Positions 45,282 through 57,429 of a stretch of 64,000 nt of DNA are shown one piece after another. The position numbers and the translations under genes are program-made. The notes under the pieces are model-generated. The model did not search any database. It was not told the origin of the DNA and saw only the letters and a program-made list of their open reading frames with translations. Origin of the DNA: Luzula sylvatica (lineage: Eukaryota > Streptophyta > Magnoliopsida > Poales > Juncaceae); NCBI GenBank assembly GCA_946800325.1, contig OX326961.1, positions 37,632,543-37,696,542 on the forward strand. Direction: 5' to 3'. How positions within the stretch are numbered: the first letter of the stretch is position 1; each line of letters starts with the position of its first letter.

Positions 45282-48200
45282 ATGTCTTCTAGTAACACCA
45301 ACACCTTATCGATTAGATCGGTATTAGAAAAGGAAAAGCTAGTGGGTCGGAACTACTTAGACTGGCATCGAAACCTGAGAATAGTTCTCAGGCAAGAGGG
45401 CAAGAGTCACGTATTGGATACGAAAATAGTAGAACTGGGCCCCGATGCTACGGCCGATGAAAAGGCCGCGTTCGAGAAACTTATGAAGGACTCAAATGAC
45501 GTTACATGCCTCATGTTGGCATGGTATGTACGCTAGTCTTCAAAAGCAGATTGAGGACTCGGATGCATACTCGATAAACGTTGTGCTCAAGGAAATGTTC
45601 CAAGAGCAGGAGCGTATTGAACGGTTCAGTATGCTCAAAGAGTTGGTAAACTGCAAGATGCATTCGGGGTCTTCGGTGAGCACTCACGTTTTGAAGGTGC
45701 AAGCTCTCATAGACCGTCTAGAGAGGCTAGGAGAGAAATTGTCGAAGATTATGCAACAAGATTTGATCTTGTGTGCACTTCCTCCAATGTTTTCTCCGTT
45801 CGTGACTAACTATCACATGCATTCGATGGATAAGACGATCCCTGAGCTTCACGGAATGCTCAAGAATTTTGAATCGGAGACGTTAAAGTCGTTCGGAGAG
45901 AACAGGGCAAGAGTTGCCGGAAATGTTCTCACAATTCAGAATAAGGATCGTAAGAGATCAAAGTCCAAGGGCAGTTCGGCTGAGAAACGTTCGAAGCCGA
46001 ATAAAAAGGGAAAGGAGAAATCCAAGGATGAGACATGCTACCATTGTCACAAGGCTGGACATTGAAAGCGTGATTGCAAGTCTTACCTCGAGGAGGTGAA
46101 GAAGGGCAAGGCGGTTTCAGCAACCGGCCTCTCAGGTATTAACGTTATTGAAGTTAATATTTCAACTATGACTAATTGGGTATTGGATAACGGATGTGAG
46201 ACTCATATTTGTCGAAATATGCAGGTTCAACAAAATAGTTGTAGGTTGGATAAGGGTGAAGTCGATCTACGCGTCGGGACTGGAGCAAGAGTTGCTGCGT
46301 TTGCCGTAGGAGTAGTTAATTTGACTTTGCCTAGTGGACTTATATTAGTACTAAATAATTGTTATTATGTACCAACATTATGTAAGAACATAATAAGTGT
46401 GTCGAAACTAGCCAATGATGGTTATGAATTCGTTATTAGGAATAATGAGTTTTCGATATGTAAGGATTCTATTATCTATGGAAATGTTCTGTTAGAAAAT
46501 GGTCTTTATGTGTTGAATTTCGATCACGGAAATAATGAGTCCATGTATAACGTTAATGCGAAAAGGATTAAACCTAAAGTTGATAATCGGACTTTCTTTT
46601 GGCATTGTCGTCTAGGTCACGTGAATGAGAAACGCATTGCTAGACTCCATAAAGATGGAATGCTCGACTCATTTGAATTTGATTCATTTGGGAATTGCGA
46701 ATCTTGTTTGCTTGGCAAGATGACAAAGGCACCATTCTCCAAGGTCGGAGAGCGGTCCAACGATCTATTGGAACTCATACATTCCGATGTGTGTGGACCG
46801 ATGAGCATCGAGGCAAGAGGAGGCTATCGATACTTTGTTACGTTTACGGACGATCATAGTAGATATGGATATATCTATTTGATGCGTACTAAAGCGGAGA
46901 CCTTTGAAAAGTTCAAAGAGTTTCAAAACGAAGTTGAAAATCAGCTTGGCAAGAAAATTAAAGCCATTCGATCGGATCGAGGTGGCGAATATTTGAGCTA
47001 TGAGTTTGAAGATCATCTAAAAGATTGTGGAATAGTTCCACAATGGACTCCAGCAGGAACGCCACAATGGAATGGCGTGTCCGAGAGGAGGAATCGGACC
47101 TTGTTGGACATGGTTCGATCCATGATGAGTCAAACATCCCTTACAAAATCGTTTTGGGGATATACCTAGAGACAGCGGCTTTCTTATTGAACCGCATACC
47201 TTCTAAATCGGTACAAAAGACGCCATATGAGATGTGGTTTGGAAAATCTCCAAAGTTGTCTTTTGTTAAGATTTGGGGTTGTGAAGCATATGTTCGAAAA
47301 TTGATTTTGGATAAGCTCGAATCCAAATCTGAAATATGTTTATTTGTCGGGTATCCTAAGGAAACAAAAGGATATTATTTCTATCTTCCAATCGAAAATA
47401 AATTTTTCGTAGCTCGAAGAGGAGTCTTCCTTGAGGAGGATTTTATCTCTAGGCGAGTGAATGGGACTGAAATAGATCTCGAAGAAATTCGAGACCCGCA
47501 AACGAACGTTGTACCGATGAACGTTGATCCAATTTCCTCAAATGTTGAGGATCCGGAGTCAAGTGCACAAGGCGCAATTCGTAGATCGGGTAGGATTCGT
47601 CAAGAGCCTGTACGATATGGTTTTATCGTGGCAAATGACGATGAAGTCGAATTCATAGATGATGAACCGACATCTTATCGCGAGGCTATGAAAAGCGAGG
47701 ATTCCGATAAGTGGCAAACTGCCATGAAATCCGAGATTCAATCCATGTACGATAATCAAGTTTGGAACTTGATTGATCCACCTCCCGGGGTTAAACCAGT
47801 GGGATGTAAATGGGTCTTCAAGAAGAAGACCGACATGGATGGGAATGTGAACACTTATAAGGCACGGCTTGTGGCGAAAGGTTTCAAACAAATTCATGGT
47901 GTAGACTATGAAGAAACATTTTCACCCGTAGCAATGCTTAAATCCATACGGATCTTACTTGCAATCTCTGCGTATTATGACTACGAGATTTGGCAAATGG
48001 ATGTCAAAACCGCATTCCTTAACGGAAACTTAGAAGAGGATGTGTACATGACACAGCCCGAGGGTTTTGTCGATTCAAAGAGTCCGGATAAAGTGTGCAA
48101 GTTGCAACGATCCATTTATGGATTGAAGCAAGCTTCTCGGAGTTGGAACATATGTTTCGATGAAGTTATACGAGAATATAATTTTGTGAAAAACGTAGAA

Positions 48201-49252
48201 GAACCTTGTGTATACAAGAAGGTTAGTGGGAGCCGCGTAGTATTTCTTGTACTATATGTAGACGACATCTTGATCATAGGAAACGACATTTCGATGCTTA
48301 CGGATGTTAAAAAGTATTTAAATACTCATTTCTCTATGAAAGATTTGGGCGAGGCCGCTTATATATTAGGCATGAGGATTTATAGAGATAGATCCAAGAA
48401 GTTACTCGGCTTGAGTCAAAGCACGTACATCGGCAAAGTGTTGAAACGGTTTTCAATGCAAAATTCGAAGAAAGGACTTCTTCCAATGTCGAGTGGCATA
48501 TCATATTCTAAAGCTCAATGTCCGACATCGAGCGAAGATAAGAATGTGATGAGTATTGTTCCATACGCTTCGGCAGTTGGATAAATTATGTATGCCATGA
48601 TATGTACGCGCCCCGATGTGTCGTATGCATTGAGCGTCGTTTCGCGTTACCAATCTAATCCAGGGGGTATGCATTGGATCGCGGTTAAGAACATCCTTAA
48701 GTACTTACGAAGAACTAAGGATCAATTTCTAATTTATGGTGGAAAGACATCCGGGTTGGTCATCAATGGATTACCGACGCCAGTTTCCAAACATGTGTCG
48801 ATGACTTTCGATCACAAAGCGGATACGTGTTTTGTCTAAATGGTGGAGCGGTAGTTTGGAAGAGTTCCAAACAACCCACGATAGCAGACTCTACAACTGA
48901 ATCGGAGTATATTGCGGCTTCCGAAGCGGCAAAGGAGGCGGTATGGATCAGGAAATTTGTGACCGAACTTGGAGTAGTCCCGAGTATCTCGGAACCTGTA
49001 GTTGTGTATTGCGACAATACTGGAGCAATAGCACAGTCCAAGGAACCGAGGGAACATCACCGCTCCAAGCACATACTCAGAAAATTTCACTTGATCCGTG
49101 AGATTTTGCAAAGAAAGGATGTGATCATTGAAAAGATTGATACTGACAGGAATGTTGCGGACCCGTTTACTAAGCCACTCTCGCAAGCTAAGCACGATTA
49201 TCATGCGAAAGCTATAGGTTTGAGATACCTAGAGGAGGAAGAGAGTAGTTAG
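45282..49252 (+). pseudogene. copia gag-pol polyprotein, multiply broken (copy B)
   Basis: The frame starts MSSSNTNTLSIRSVLEKEKL. The breaks are a +1 shift near 45525 (after VTCLMLA), TGA at 46063-46065 inside the zinc knuckle (CYHCHKAGH*), a 1 bp loss near 47166 (after SFWGY), a nonsense TAA at 48582-48584 (Ser in copy A), and a 1 bp loss near 48771 (within the RNase H DASF motif). The protease reads WVLDNGCETHI, so the D-T-G triad is D-N-G. Integrase and RT motifs are otherwise good, including VLYVDDILIIGND at about 48250-48290, which copy A lost. Confidence 0.93.
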
Positions 49253-50246
49253 TTATCTAAAAGATAGTTTCGTAGGACGAGATTAGTCTAATAGATTAGT
49301 AAACGTTGTATCACCCCAAACTTATCTTATAGTAATGCAATTTCAGAATTTTAAAATTTTTCATTTTTGCATCTATCTTATATGAAAACTGTGTGCGGGG
49401 TTGTGTAATATGATTACATGAACCTTGATTTGAACTTGTGTGGACGTCGACATAGTTGAGGACTATGTGCAGCAAAACCGTCACACTTAAATTGTCATTT
49501 CTAAACATCCCTAGTCGCGGATCAGCTTGCTTAAGAGAGAAGCATTTCTATTATCAGATAATATACTGAACGCGTACACTAGTACGTTAGTCGAGGAGAT
49601 GATTATGTTTTGCTAATCATGGGACAAAAGTGTTTGTCGAATCGGGAACGTAGATATATGCTACGTGACATATATTGGATATGACCGAAGCCGCGAGATC
49701 ATGACATGGTTTAGTCATTATGGATGAACTCGCGACGAGTAGGGTATTAGGTTCTTCAAACTTGAGGAGATCATTGATTGCGTTACGTGCGTAACACAAT
49801 GCTTTGATATGAACTCGCGACGAGTAGGGTATTAGGTTCTCATTCAGCACATCCACAAAATCTTTCCAACCAACCTTACCATCAAACGACACCCTCTTCA
49901 CGGGGGACACAAATGGTCTGCATCATGTCCATCACAATCGAAACTACAAACTTCACTTTTTATCCGCATCATTCTCCTCAATCGTCTCAAAAGTCTTTTC
50001 TGCCTAGCACATCCACTCATACATCTTCCACTTGAACACTACTACTTTAATCGTAACGCCTTCTCATTCGAGTCACCACTTGAACTATCACTTAGGCAAA
50101 CAGTACCGCTACCTTCATCACAATGCTTTATAAAAGCAATTGCGGAGGTCCTTTTGCCTTCACGAGACCTCTCAACTCCATAAAGTACATCTTCTTCATA
50201 TACAAAGTCTTCATGTACTCTTCGCACAAACCAACGGAAGCAATGC
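49253..50246 (+). other. copia 3' noncoding region with foreign filler (copy B)
   Basis: 49253-49818 follows copy A. At 49808-49838 a 30 bp piece of 49728-49757 (ACTCGCGACGAGTAGGGTAT part) is copied again. From about 49839 to 50246 the sequence is unrelated to the element. Copy A sequence resumes in the LTR at about 50247. About 750 bp of element, including the polypurine tract and the first 150 bp of the LTR, was replaced. The filler has short minus-strand frames (including VSFDGKVGWKDFVDVLNE) that I cannot assign. Confidence 0.8.
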
Positions 50247-51124
50247 AACCTTCATGAAGAAATATATTTCATATGAACGAAGTATCAGTGTCGTTTCTGT
50301 GAAATACCGAAAGGGTGCAACAGTATGACATACAGTTAGTAAAACAGTCATAACGTTTGCATACGAACTCCAATTGGGCTGGGCCAAATTGGGTTGTGTA
50401 GATAATAAGATTATCTACAACTTTCATGTTGGTTGATTTTCTGTCAGAGAAATTTATCAATTTCGTCTGGACATAATACTAAACAGGTTCATGCACTTTT
50501 CTATGTGAAAGGGTGTATATTGGATATACATGCCTCTTGGCTAATCCTAATCCTATTAGATATAAATAGGATATTTTCTCTCTCATCCTAACTAAGGAAT
50601 TAAGTTATCATTCTGCCAAAGACACAAAAAAGAAAAGAGAGAATTCAGATTTGATCTTTCTCAAAGTGAAAAGGTGCGAAGAGAGAGAAATCGAGAAAAG
50701 AGTTTCTCGAGAGATAGAGAATCAATTCGATCGAGCAAGTTCACCGGTGCATCGTCTAGGCAGGTGCATCTGTGACCGACGTCTTACGAGTTAAGGTGGA
50801 TACACGTAGAGGAGCAACATCTGGGGCTCTTACGGTTGTGATCGATTCGGACGAGTAGATTGAGTCGGAGACGAAATCAAGCGAATCGGCGAAGTCAACG
50901 AGCGGTGAAAGACGCGTGGTGTGGGACGCGCGGATTGTCACCAACGTGACAGGAGAAAGAAGGCAGCGATCAACCCTTCGTGTGCAATCAATTTTGCACC
51001 GGTATAAATCTGTCCTTCTATTTGCATCGTACCTTCGAAGTCATGGCGTGATCTCGGGAATCGGGGAACCGGACCGGGCCTTCATTCCGCTGCGCGGGCC
51101 CGGGGTCGGGGATATTCCCCAACA
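50247..51124 (+). repeat. 3' LTR of copia copy B, 5'-truncated
   Basis: Homologous to about 3880-4757 of copy A. TATAAATA lies at 50561-50568. The GC-rich hairpin (51063-51120) and terminal CCCCAACA are intact. It ends directly at satellite sequence (TCGGAGCGTTAAA). Confidence 0.9.
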
Positions 51125-53880
51125 TCGGAGCGTTAAATGATCAATATGAATAAAAAAACAAACTTTCTTCGTGTTTGTAAAATTTGGTGAAAAGATATAT
51201 AGTAAAAGATACGATACAAATGATCTAAAAACAAATTATTTGAACTCCTCAATGGGTAAAAAGATTGCTATGAATTGGAAAACAAACGTTCCTAGTGTTT
51301 GTAAAATTTGGTGAAAAGTTAATGTATTAAAAGATACGATACAAATGATCTAAAATCACGTTATTTGAACTCCCAAAAGCATAAAAAGATTGTTATGAAT
51401 GGAAAAACAAACTTTCTTAGTGTTTGTACAATTTGGTGAAAAGTTACGTAGTAAAAGATTCGATCCAAACAATCTCAAAAACAAGTTATTTGGTCTCCTC
51501 GGCGCGTTAATAAGATTGTTATGAATCGAAAAAACAAGTATTCTTAGTGTTTGTCAATTTGGTGAAAAGTTATGTAGTAAAAGATACGATACAAATGATC
51601 TAAAAAACACGTTATTTGAACTCCTCAAAGCATAAAAAGTTTGCTATGAATCAAAAAGAAACTTTCTTAGTGTTTGTACAATTCGGTGAAAAGTTACGTA
51701 GTAAAAGATTCGATCCAAACCATCTCAAAAAGAATGTTATGAATCAAAAAACAAACTATCTTTGTGTTCATAAAATTTGGTGAAAAGTTATGTAGTAAAA
51801 GATACGATACAAATGATCTAAAAACACGTTATTTCAACTCCTCAAAGCGTTAAAAGCTTGCTATGAATGGAAAAGAAAACTTTCTTAGTGTTTGTTGAAT
51901 TTGGTGAAAAGTTACGTCGTAAAACATTATTATTTGAACTCCTCGGAGCGTTAAAAGATTGTTCTGAATCGAAAAATAAATTTTCTTAGTATTTGCAAAA
52001 TTTGGTGAAATTTTATGTAGTAAAAGATACGATACAAATGATCTAAAAACACGTTATTTGAACTCCTTAAAACGTAAAAAAATGCTATGAATCGAAAAAC
52101 AAACTTAGGGTTTGTAAAATTTGGTGAAAAATTACGTAGTAAAAGATTCGATCCAAACCATCTCCAAAACACGTTATCTGGACTCATGAGAGCGTTACAA
52201 GAATGTTATGAATCAAAAACAAACTTTGTTAGTTTTCGTAAAATTTGGTGAAAAGTGATGTATTAAATGATATAATACAAATGATCTAAAAACACGTTTT
52301 TTGAAATTCTCAAAGAGTAAAAAAGATTGCTATGAATCGAAAAGAAAACGTTCTTAGTGTTTGTACAATTTGGTGAAAAGTTACGTAGTAAAATATTCAA
52401 TCCAAATCATCTCAAAACACGTTATTTCGACTCCTCAGAGCGTTAAAAGATTGTTATGAATCGAAAAACAAACTTTCTTAGCGTTCGTAAAATTTGGTGA
52501 ATAGTTATGTAGTAAAAAATGCGATACAAATGATCTAAAAACACGTTATTTGAACTCCTCAAAGCGTTAAATTGTTGCTATGAATCGAAAAGGAAACATT
52601 CGTAGTGTATGTTCAACTTGGTGAAAAGTTATGTATTAAAACATTCGATTCAAACCATCTCGAAAACATGTTATTTGGATTCCTCAGAGCATTACAAGAT
52701 TGTTATGAATCGAAAAATAAACTTTTTTAGTGTTTGTAAAATTTGGTCAAAAGTTATGTAGTAAAAGATACGATACAAATGATCTAAAAACATGTTGTTT
52801 GAACTACTTAAAACATAAAAAAAAAAATGCTATGAATCGAAAAGAAAACTTTCACAGTGTTTGTACAGTTTGGTGAAAAGTTACGTAGTAAAAGGTTCGA
52901 TCCAAACCATCTCAAAAACACGTTGTTTGGGCTCCACATAGCGTTAAAAGATAATTATGAAACGAAAAACAAACTTTCCTAGTGTTTGTAAAATTTGGTG
53001 AAAAATTATGTAATAGAAGATATGATACAAATGATCTAAAAACACGTTATTTGAACTCCTCAAAGCGTAAAAAGATTGTTATGAATGGAAAAACAAACTT
53101 TCTTACTATTTGTAAAATTTGATGAAAAACTGCGTAGTAAAAGGTTCGATCCAAACAATCTCAAAAACAAGTTATTTGGTATCCTCAAAGCGTTAAAAAT
53201 ATTGTTATGAATCAAAAAACAAGCTTTCATAGTGTTTGTAAAATTTGGTGAAATGTTATGTTGTAAAAGATATGATACAAATGATCTAAATACACGTCAT
53301 TTGAACTCCTCAAAACGTAAAAAGATTGTTATGAATCGAAAAGAAAACTTTCTTAGTGTGTTTACAATTTGGTGAAAAGTTACGTAGTAAAAGATTCCAT
53401 CCAAACCATCTCAAAACATGTTATTTCGACTCCTCAGAGCGTTATAAGAATGTTATGAATCGAAAAACAAATTTCTTAGTGTTCGTACAATTTGGTGAAA
53501 AGTTATGTAGTAAAATATACGATACAAATGATCTAAAAACACGTTATATGAACTCCTCAAAGCGTTAAAAGCTTGCTATGAATCGAAAAGAAAACTTTGT
53601 TAGTGTTTGTTGAATTTGGTGAAAAGTTACATAGTAAAACATTCGATTCAAACCATCTCAAAAATACGTTATTTCGACTCCTCATAGCGTTAAAAGATTG
53701 TTATGAATCTAAAAAATAACTTTCTTTATGTTTGTAAAATTTGGTGAGAAGTTATGTAGTAAATGATATGATACAAATGATCTAAAAACACGTTATTTTA
53801 ACTCCTTAAAACGTATAAAAATGCTATGAATCGAAAAGAAAACTTTCACAGTGTTTGTACAATTTCGTGTAAGTACCATT
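51125..53880 (+). repeat. satellite array, about 125 bp monomers alternating in two types
   Basis: About 22 monomers share TTTGTAAAATTTGGTGAAAAG and AAACTTTCTTAGTGT. Type A has ATACGATACAAATGATCTAA with GAACTCCTCAAAGCG; type B has ATTCGATCCAAACCATCTCA with GACTCCTCAGAGCG. After the first two A units they alternate almost strictly to the right end, giving a dimer of about 250 bp. Monomers 5 and 7 are truncated. The array ends near 53880 in a diverged unit. Frames are chance. Confidence 0.95.
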
Positions 53881-54239
53881 CCAAGGGAAAAATTACAATT
53901 ATACCCTTCCAGAACTTTCTTATATCTTTTTGGGAATTTCCTTTTTTTGGAGGGACCAATTTGATACTTTCTTATAAGCAAAATTCATATTTAATAATAT
54001 TGCATATAGGAAGGAATTGTGAACCAACCGCCAGCTCAGCCAGACAGGGAAGCGCTTCCGAACCAATCAGGAGAGACCAACACTAACACACTTCTCAGGC
54101 GTCAGAAACGCAATTGTTAAAATCTCAATCAAACTAATTAAATTAAGTATTAACTATATATCTCAAGTGTTTGATCACATTAACGAGACCCAAAAGAGAG
54201 ATTATTCAGAAGAAGGAGACCTCTGTTTACGTTTCTCTC
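53881..54239. other. no gene recognised
   Basis: Non-satellite DNA between the array and a small frame. Nothing firm; a GC-richer patch at 54010-54090 has no recognised product. Confidence 0.4.
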
Positions 54240-54503
54240 ATGGATCGAGATATTGTGAGCGATAATAGTGATTCGAGCTTTTGTCAAAATGATGAATTGA
54301 AGGATTTGGTATGTCGTTATGAAAATGAGAAATTAGATGCTAATGTCGGTATTGTAGGGAATATCAGTACTGTTAGTAATGATAATAGGTTGGATGGATT
54401 GATTAAGGCCCACTTGTCAGACTTTTCGACCCAAGTTAAACATGGTGTGTCAGAGCAGTCTGATTTCTTATCGGGTTCGGATCCGATTAGGAGGCGTAGG
54501 TAA
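54240..54503 (+). CDS. small unidentified ORF (87 aa)
   Basis: The first ATG is at 54240 and the product starts MDRDIVSDNSDSSFCQNDEL, acidic and Ser/Asp/Asn-rich, ending SGSDPIRRRR. It has no signal peptide, membrane segment or motif that I recognise. It lies between the satellite and the broken TPS locus. It may be a real short gene, a first exon, or chance. The composition is more balanced than in nearby junk frames, which is the only argument for it. Confidence 0.25.
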   Translation: MDRDIVSDNSDSSFCQNDELKDLVCRYENEKLDANVGIVGNISTVSNDNRLDGLIKAHLSDFSTQVKHGVSEQSDFLSGSDPIRRRR

Positions 54504-54901
54504 AATATATTTCTGAGACTGGTTCCGTTGTGGTTTGTAACTAATAAGATGGACAAGAATTTAAGTGTGTTTGATTTGAACTTTGTAGTGTTACTGGTAT
54601 TTTGATAATATAGCTTGTAAATTGAATTTTGAAAACCAAAACAACAAAATATGAACAGAAAGGTATCTTCATTCAATGCAAGATTAGAATTTTGTTAGAC
54701 AAGCAAGAGCCAATCTGTACAAACACACCACACTCCTCTGTACAAAAGAAAAAAGAAAAAGAAAAAAAAAAAAACCCTCCACGTTTCATTTCATCTCATC
54801 ATCAATCTAGATTTCCCCTTTCATCCTTTGTCATGTAAAATCAAAATTGCCTAGATATACAATCATCATCCCGAAAATAAAAATCCAAAAAAAGAAACCA
54901 A
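54504..54901. other. AT-rich sequence, possibly 3' flank of the TPS fragment
   Basis: On the minus strand this follows the stop of the TPS fragment and would be its 3' UTR. An A-rich AAAGAAAAAGAAAAAAA run lies near 54750-54775. Nothing else is recognised. Confidence 0.4.
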
Positions 54902-55165
54902 TCATTTGCATCCACCACAACCCCGCAAAGAATCCACCCCTTCGACCGGCATTCGAAACGAAATGCGAGACCTCAAACCGCCACTACTCTCCTTCGCGTT
55001 CCCGATGTGCGACATGCCCTTCAATAGCCGAATAACCTCGCACGTATCGTCCACGTTATACTTCGCCTTCGTCGGCTTCTGCCCAACCCCGCACGCACAC
55101 ACTTCTGGCAGCGTCGAAAACAATTCGCTCACTGCGGTATTGTTAATGCTCTCGAACATGGTATT
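54902..55165 (-). pseudogene. TPS: TPS paralogue, C-terminal (TPP domain) fragment
   Basis: The minus strand gives MFESINNTAVSELFSTLPEV, GVGQKPTKAKYNVDD, VIRLLKGMSHIGNAKESSGG and FRMPVEGVDS, then a different tail, RGCGGCK and stop. It aligns with the last exon of the 34752-37471 gene (FESINKT..KPTKAKYYVDD..MPVEGVDF) from just after the GDDRSDED motif, which is missing. The sequence upstream of MFES is unrelated. It is a remnant with several substitutions and no start. Confidence 0.88.
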
Positions 55166-57292
55166 CACACTCTCTAAAGTCGTTCAAAGACGCATTGGAT
55201 AAGGTATGGGTACCTACGGTATAGTGTTAAAGACTTTTGCAGGTCAACTAGGACCGTTGCTCTGATACCAAAAAGGGTTGTCACGACCCGAAATAAAATA
55301 ATCGTGCACAACTAACTTACCTTAAATATATGAGCATTAGCAGAGTCAAAAACACACAAATACGAAAACCAGTTGGCATAAATTATAATCTACAATCTAC
55401 AACAACTAAATACAACATATGGTGGGCATAAACCAATACAACTAAAACAAATATAGTAACTGGTGATCGCACACTCCGCTACGCTCGTAATCTACACAAA
55501 TGCCACTGCCAGCTCAAGTGCTACCTGGAAATGTTGGCTGAGAGTTAGATAAGTAAAATAATATTTAATTATTATTTACTCGATGACGACTACCACGATG
55601 ACCGACTACCACAACTAACACGAATTCTGCAAAATACGACAACGACCACTACAGAATTCTCATCGTGAAACCACGACGATAACAACACGGGACTAACTCA
55701 TTGACTAGTACCTCGGATCAGCTTGAGGTAAAAGTCAACCACAACAACTACTACCACAACTAAGATCCTGCAAATACGGTAACAACTGCTATAGAATTCA
55801 TAGTGTGATACTACAACAACTACTTCGATAAGGTCGGCACCACACGGGAACCCTCATAGACAAATACCTCAATCAGCTTGAGGTAAGAGTCCGCTGCACT
55901 CTAATACAAGAGTGGTGTCTTCAACCACGCTACAATTGAAGACACGCCCCCTCAATCAGCTTGAGGAAACCATACTGCTACGTCTAACAGTTTGCAAGTT
56001 CGGGAGCGACCCGAAAATGCACCTCTGGCCAGACACTACATTAATGTCCAAACATGGGTTTCCTTGTCCACCTCTCATCCTCACTATGAGTTGATCTACA
56101 TAAACAACAATCATACATACTACAAAGAACTACACATGTTCTACAGATAAAATGATGAATAAATAAATGAAGAATTAGATTCATTAATCATAATTAGTGT
56201 CGTTAAAATCGTCTCGGAATAAGCTTTCCAACGGAACAAAGAATATGCGAAATGGAGACCGAACGGAGAAGTTATGACCAAATTACGAAGACGTGACACA
56301 CGAAATCTAGTTCGGTAGACCCGTCAAAGAACCGTTCAACTACAATACTTCTACTTATCCGACATACCGGAATAACTAATGACTACGAGATGAAACCCTA
56401 AACGGGATACGAGAGGAACGAATGACACGAGAAAACTCAGCCATGCGTTTAATGTTGGCCAAAAAGCTCACCAATCCAACCATTATCTAGTTGGACGTTA
56501 TCAAGCGATTAAGCCTTTTCTCAATTGCATAATTGTGCCCCTGAAAAATCATGTCCTCCAAAATTACGAAATTACCCTTATATCCAGAATTTGAACTAGG
56601 GTTAGAGGATACCGGGTTAAAGGATCTTTACTCAAAACCAAACATAAACCCGACCCATTAAGAACAAACAACTCAATGTATCACTTCTTTTCTTCCCAAA
56701 AACCGAAACCCTAATTTTTACCCTTTCTCGATGGAAGCCTCATAGATGATCGAAACGTCATTATTCAAGCGGCCGAATCATCACGGCACCATCCTTGTAT
56801 CCCAAAACCATCTATGAAACACTAAAATCCAGAATTACTTTCACCCCCCAAAATTTAGGGTTTCACAAGGAAACCTCAAATCCATCTTCCGATCGATTTC
56901 CATGGCAGGAAATACGAAGAATTATGCAAATTAGATTAGAAGATCTAGACAACTCCCCCACCACCTATATGTGGCTGTCTCGATGAAAATAACCTCGAAA
57001 ACGAGCTCCCTTTCTTCTTTTCTCCTCTTGAATCACTTGTTCTCTTCCTTTTCTCCAATCTCCTATTCTTGCTTCTTCTTCTTCTTCTTTCACCTCTCCC
57101 CTTAGCCACGAAAGTAATGAGTATATGGAACAGGATAGAAGGGGCTAGAGTCAAAAAATAATATTATATTCATGACAAAGATTTAGGTGTGAAAAGGATT
57201 AGGGGTTTTTGTCATTTTTTCATTTTGATCCATAATTTTTCTTGTAATTATTTTCTATCCATAATTTTCTTGTATTTAATTATTGATATAAC
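55166..57292 (-). mobile_element. LTR-retrotransposon remnant between the TPS fragments
   Basis: On the minus strand: 57292-56530 (internal repeat), a purine tract CAGGGGCACAATTA, an LTR from TGCAATTGAG (56529) to GGGTCGTGACA (55279), ACCCTTTT, and a primer-binding site TGGTATCAGAGC (55270-55259), then about 90 bp. The order PPT-LTR-PBS is that of one LTR between the two ends of an internal region. No coding region remains. The family differs from copies A-D. Confidence 0.7.
55259..55270 (-). other. primer-binding site (tRNA-iMet type) next to the TGTCACGACC LTR
   Basis: The minus strand reads TGGTATCAGAGC eight bases downstream of the LTR end. It supports the LTR boundary at 55279 and the minus orientation. 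Confidence 0.75.
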
Positions 57293-57392
57293 ACATAGTT
57301 TATTCAAAATCGCAATTACGTCCGTGCTCAGTTTTTTATTAATCGAAGATTCGGGAACGATGGTTCCGTCATAGTCCAAAAATATCACTTGC
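57293..57392 (-). pseudogene. TPS: TPS paralogue, HAD motif I fragment
   Basis: The minus strand reads IFLDYDGTIVPESSINKKLS, then TDVIAILNKLC, nearly the same as IFLDYDGTIVPESSINKKPS and MDVIAILNKLC in the gene at about 36520-36610. Both sides then diverge. With the fragment at 54902-55165 it marks one locus on the minus strand whose middle (SGR motif to GDDRSDED) is lost and replaced by the LTR remnant. Confidence 0.88.
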
Positions 57393-57429
57393 ATGATTCT
57401 TCGAAATTGAACTCCCAATCTCGATTAAT

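Larger units (their letters stand above)
44893..51124 (+). mobile_element. Ty1/copia element, copy B (5' LTR missing, heavily damaged)
   Basis: Gag, protease, integrase, RT and RNase H are all present in order, followed by noncoding DNA and a partial 3' LTR. It is a close relative of copy A. The 5' LTR and primer site are absent; about 390 bp of leader begins at the junction near 44893. A filler replaces the polypurine tract and the LTR start. The right end CCCCAACA meets satellite DNA at 51125. Confidence 0.93.

Noticed and set aside
49617..50248. B3-domain gene in the copia B filler
   Set aside because: VSFDGKVGWKDFVDV loosely recalls B3 proteins, but the pieces are short, in several frames and without the rest of the domain. 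Kept only as an unassigned filler.
55279..56529. Protein gene with Thr/Asn/Tyr-rich repeats
   Set aside because: The repeated ACTACTACCACAACTA-type DNA is shared with 43655-44833 and sits inside TG..CA LTR borders with a primer site, so it is LTR sequence.
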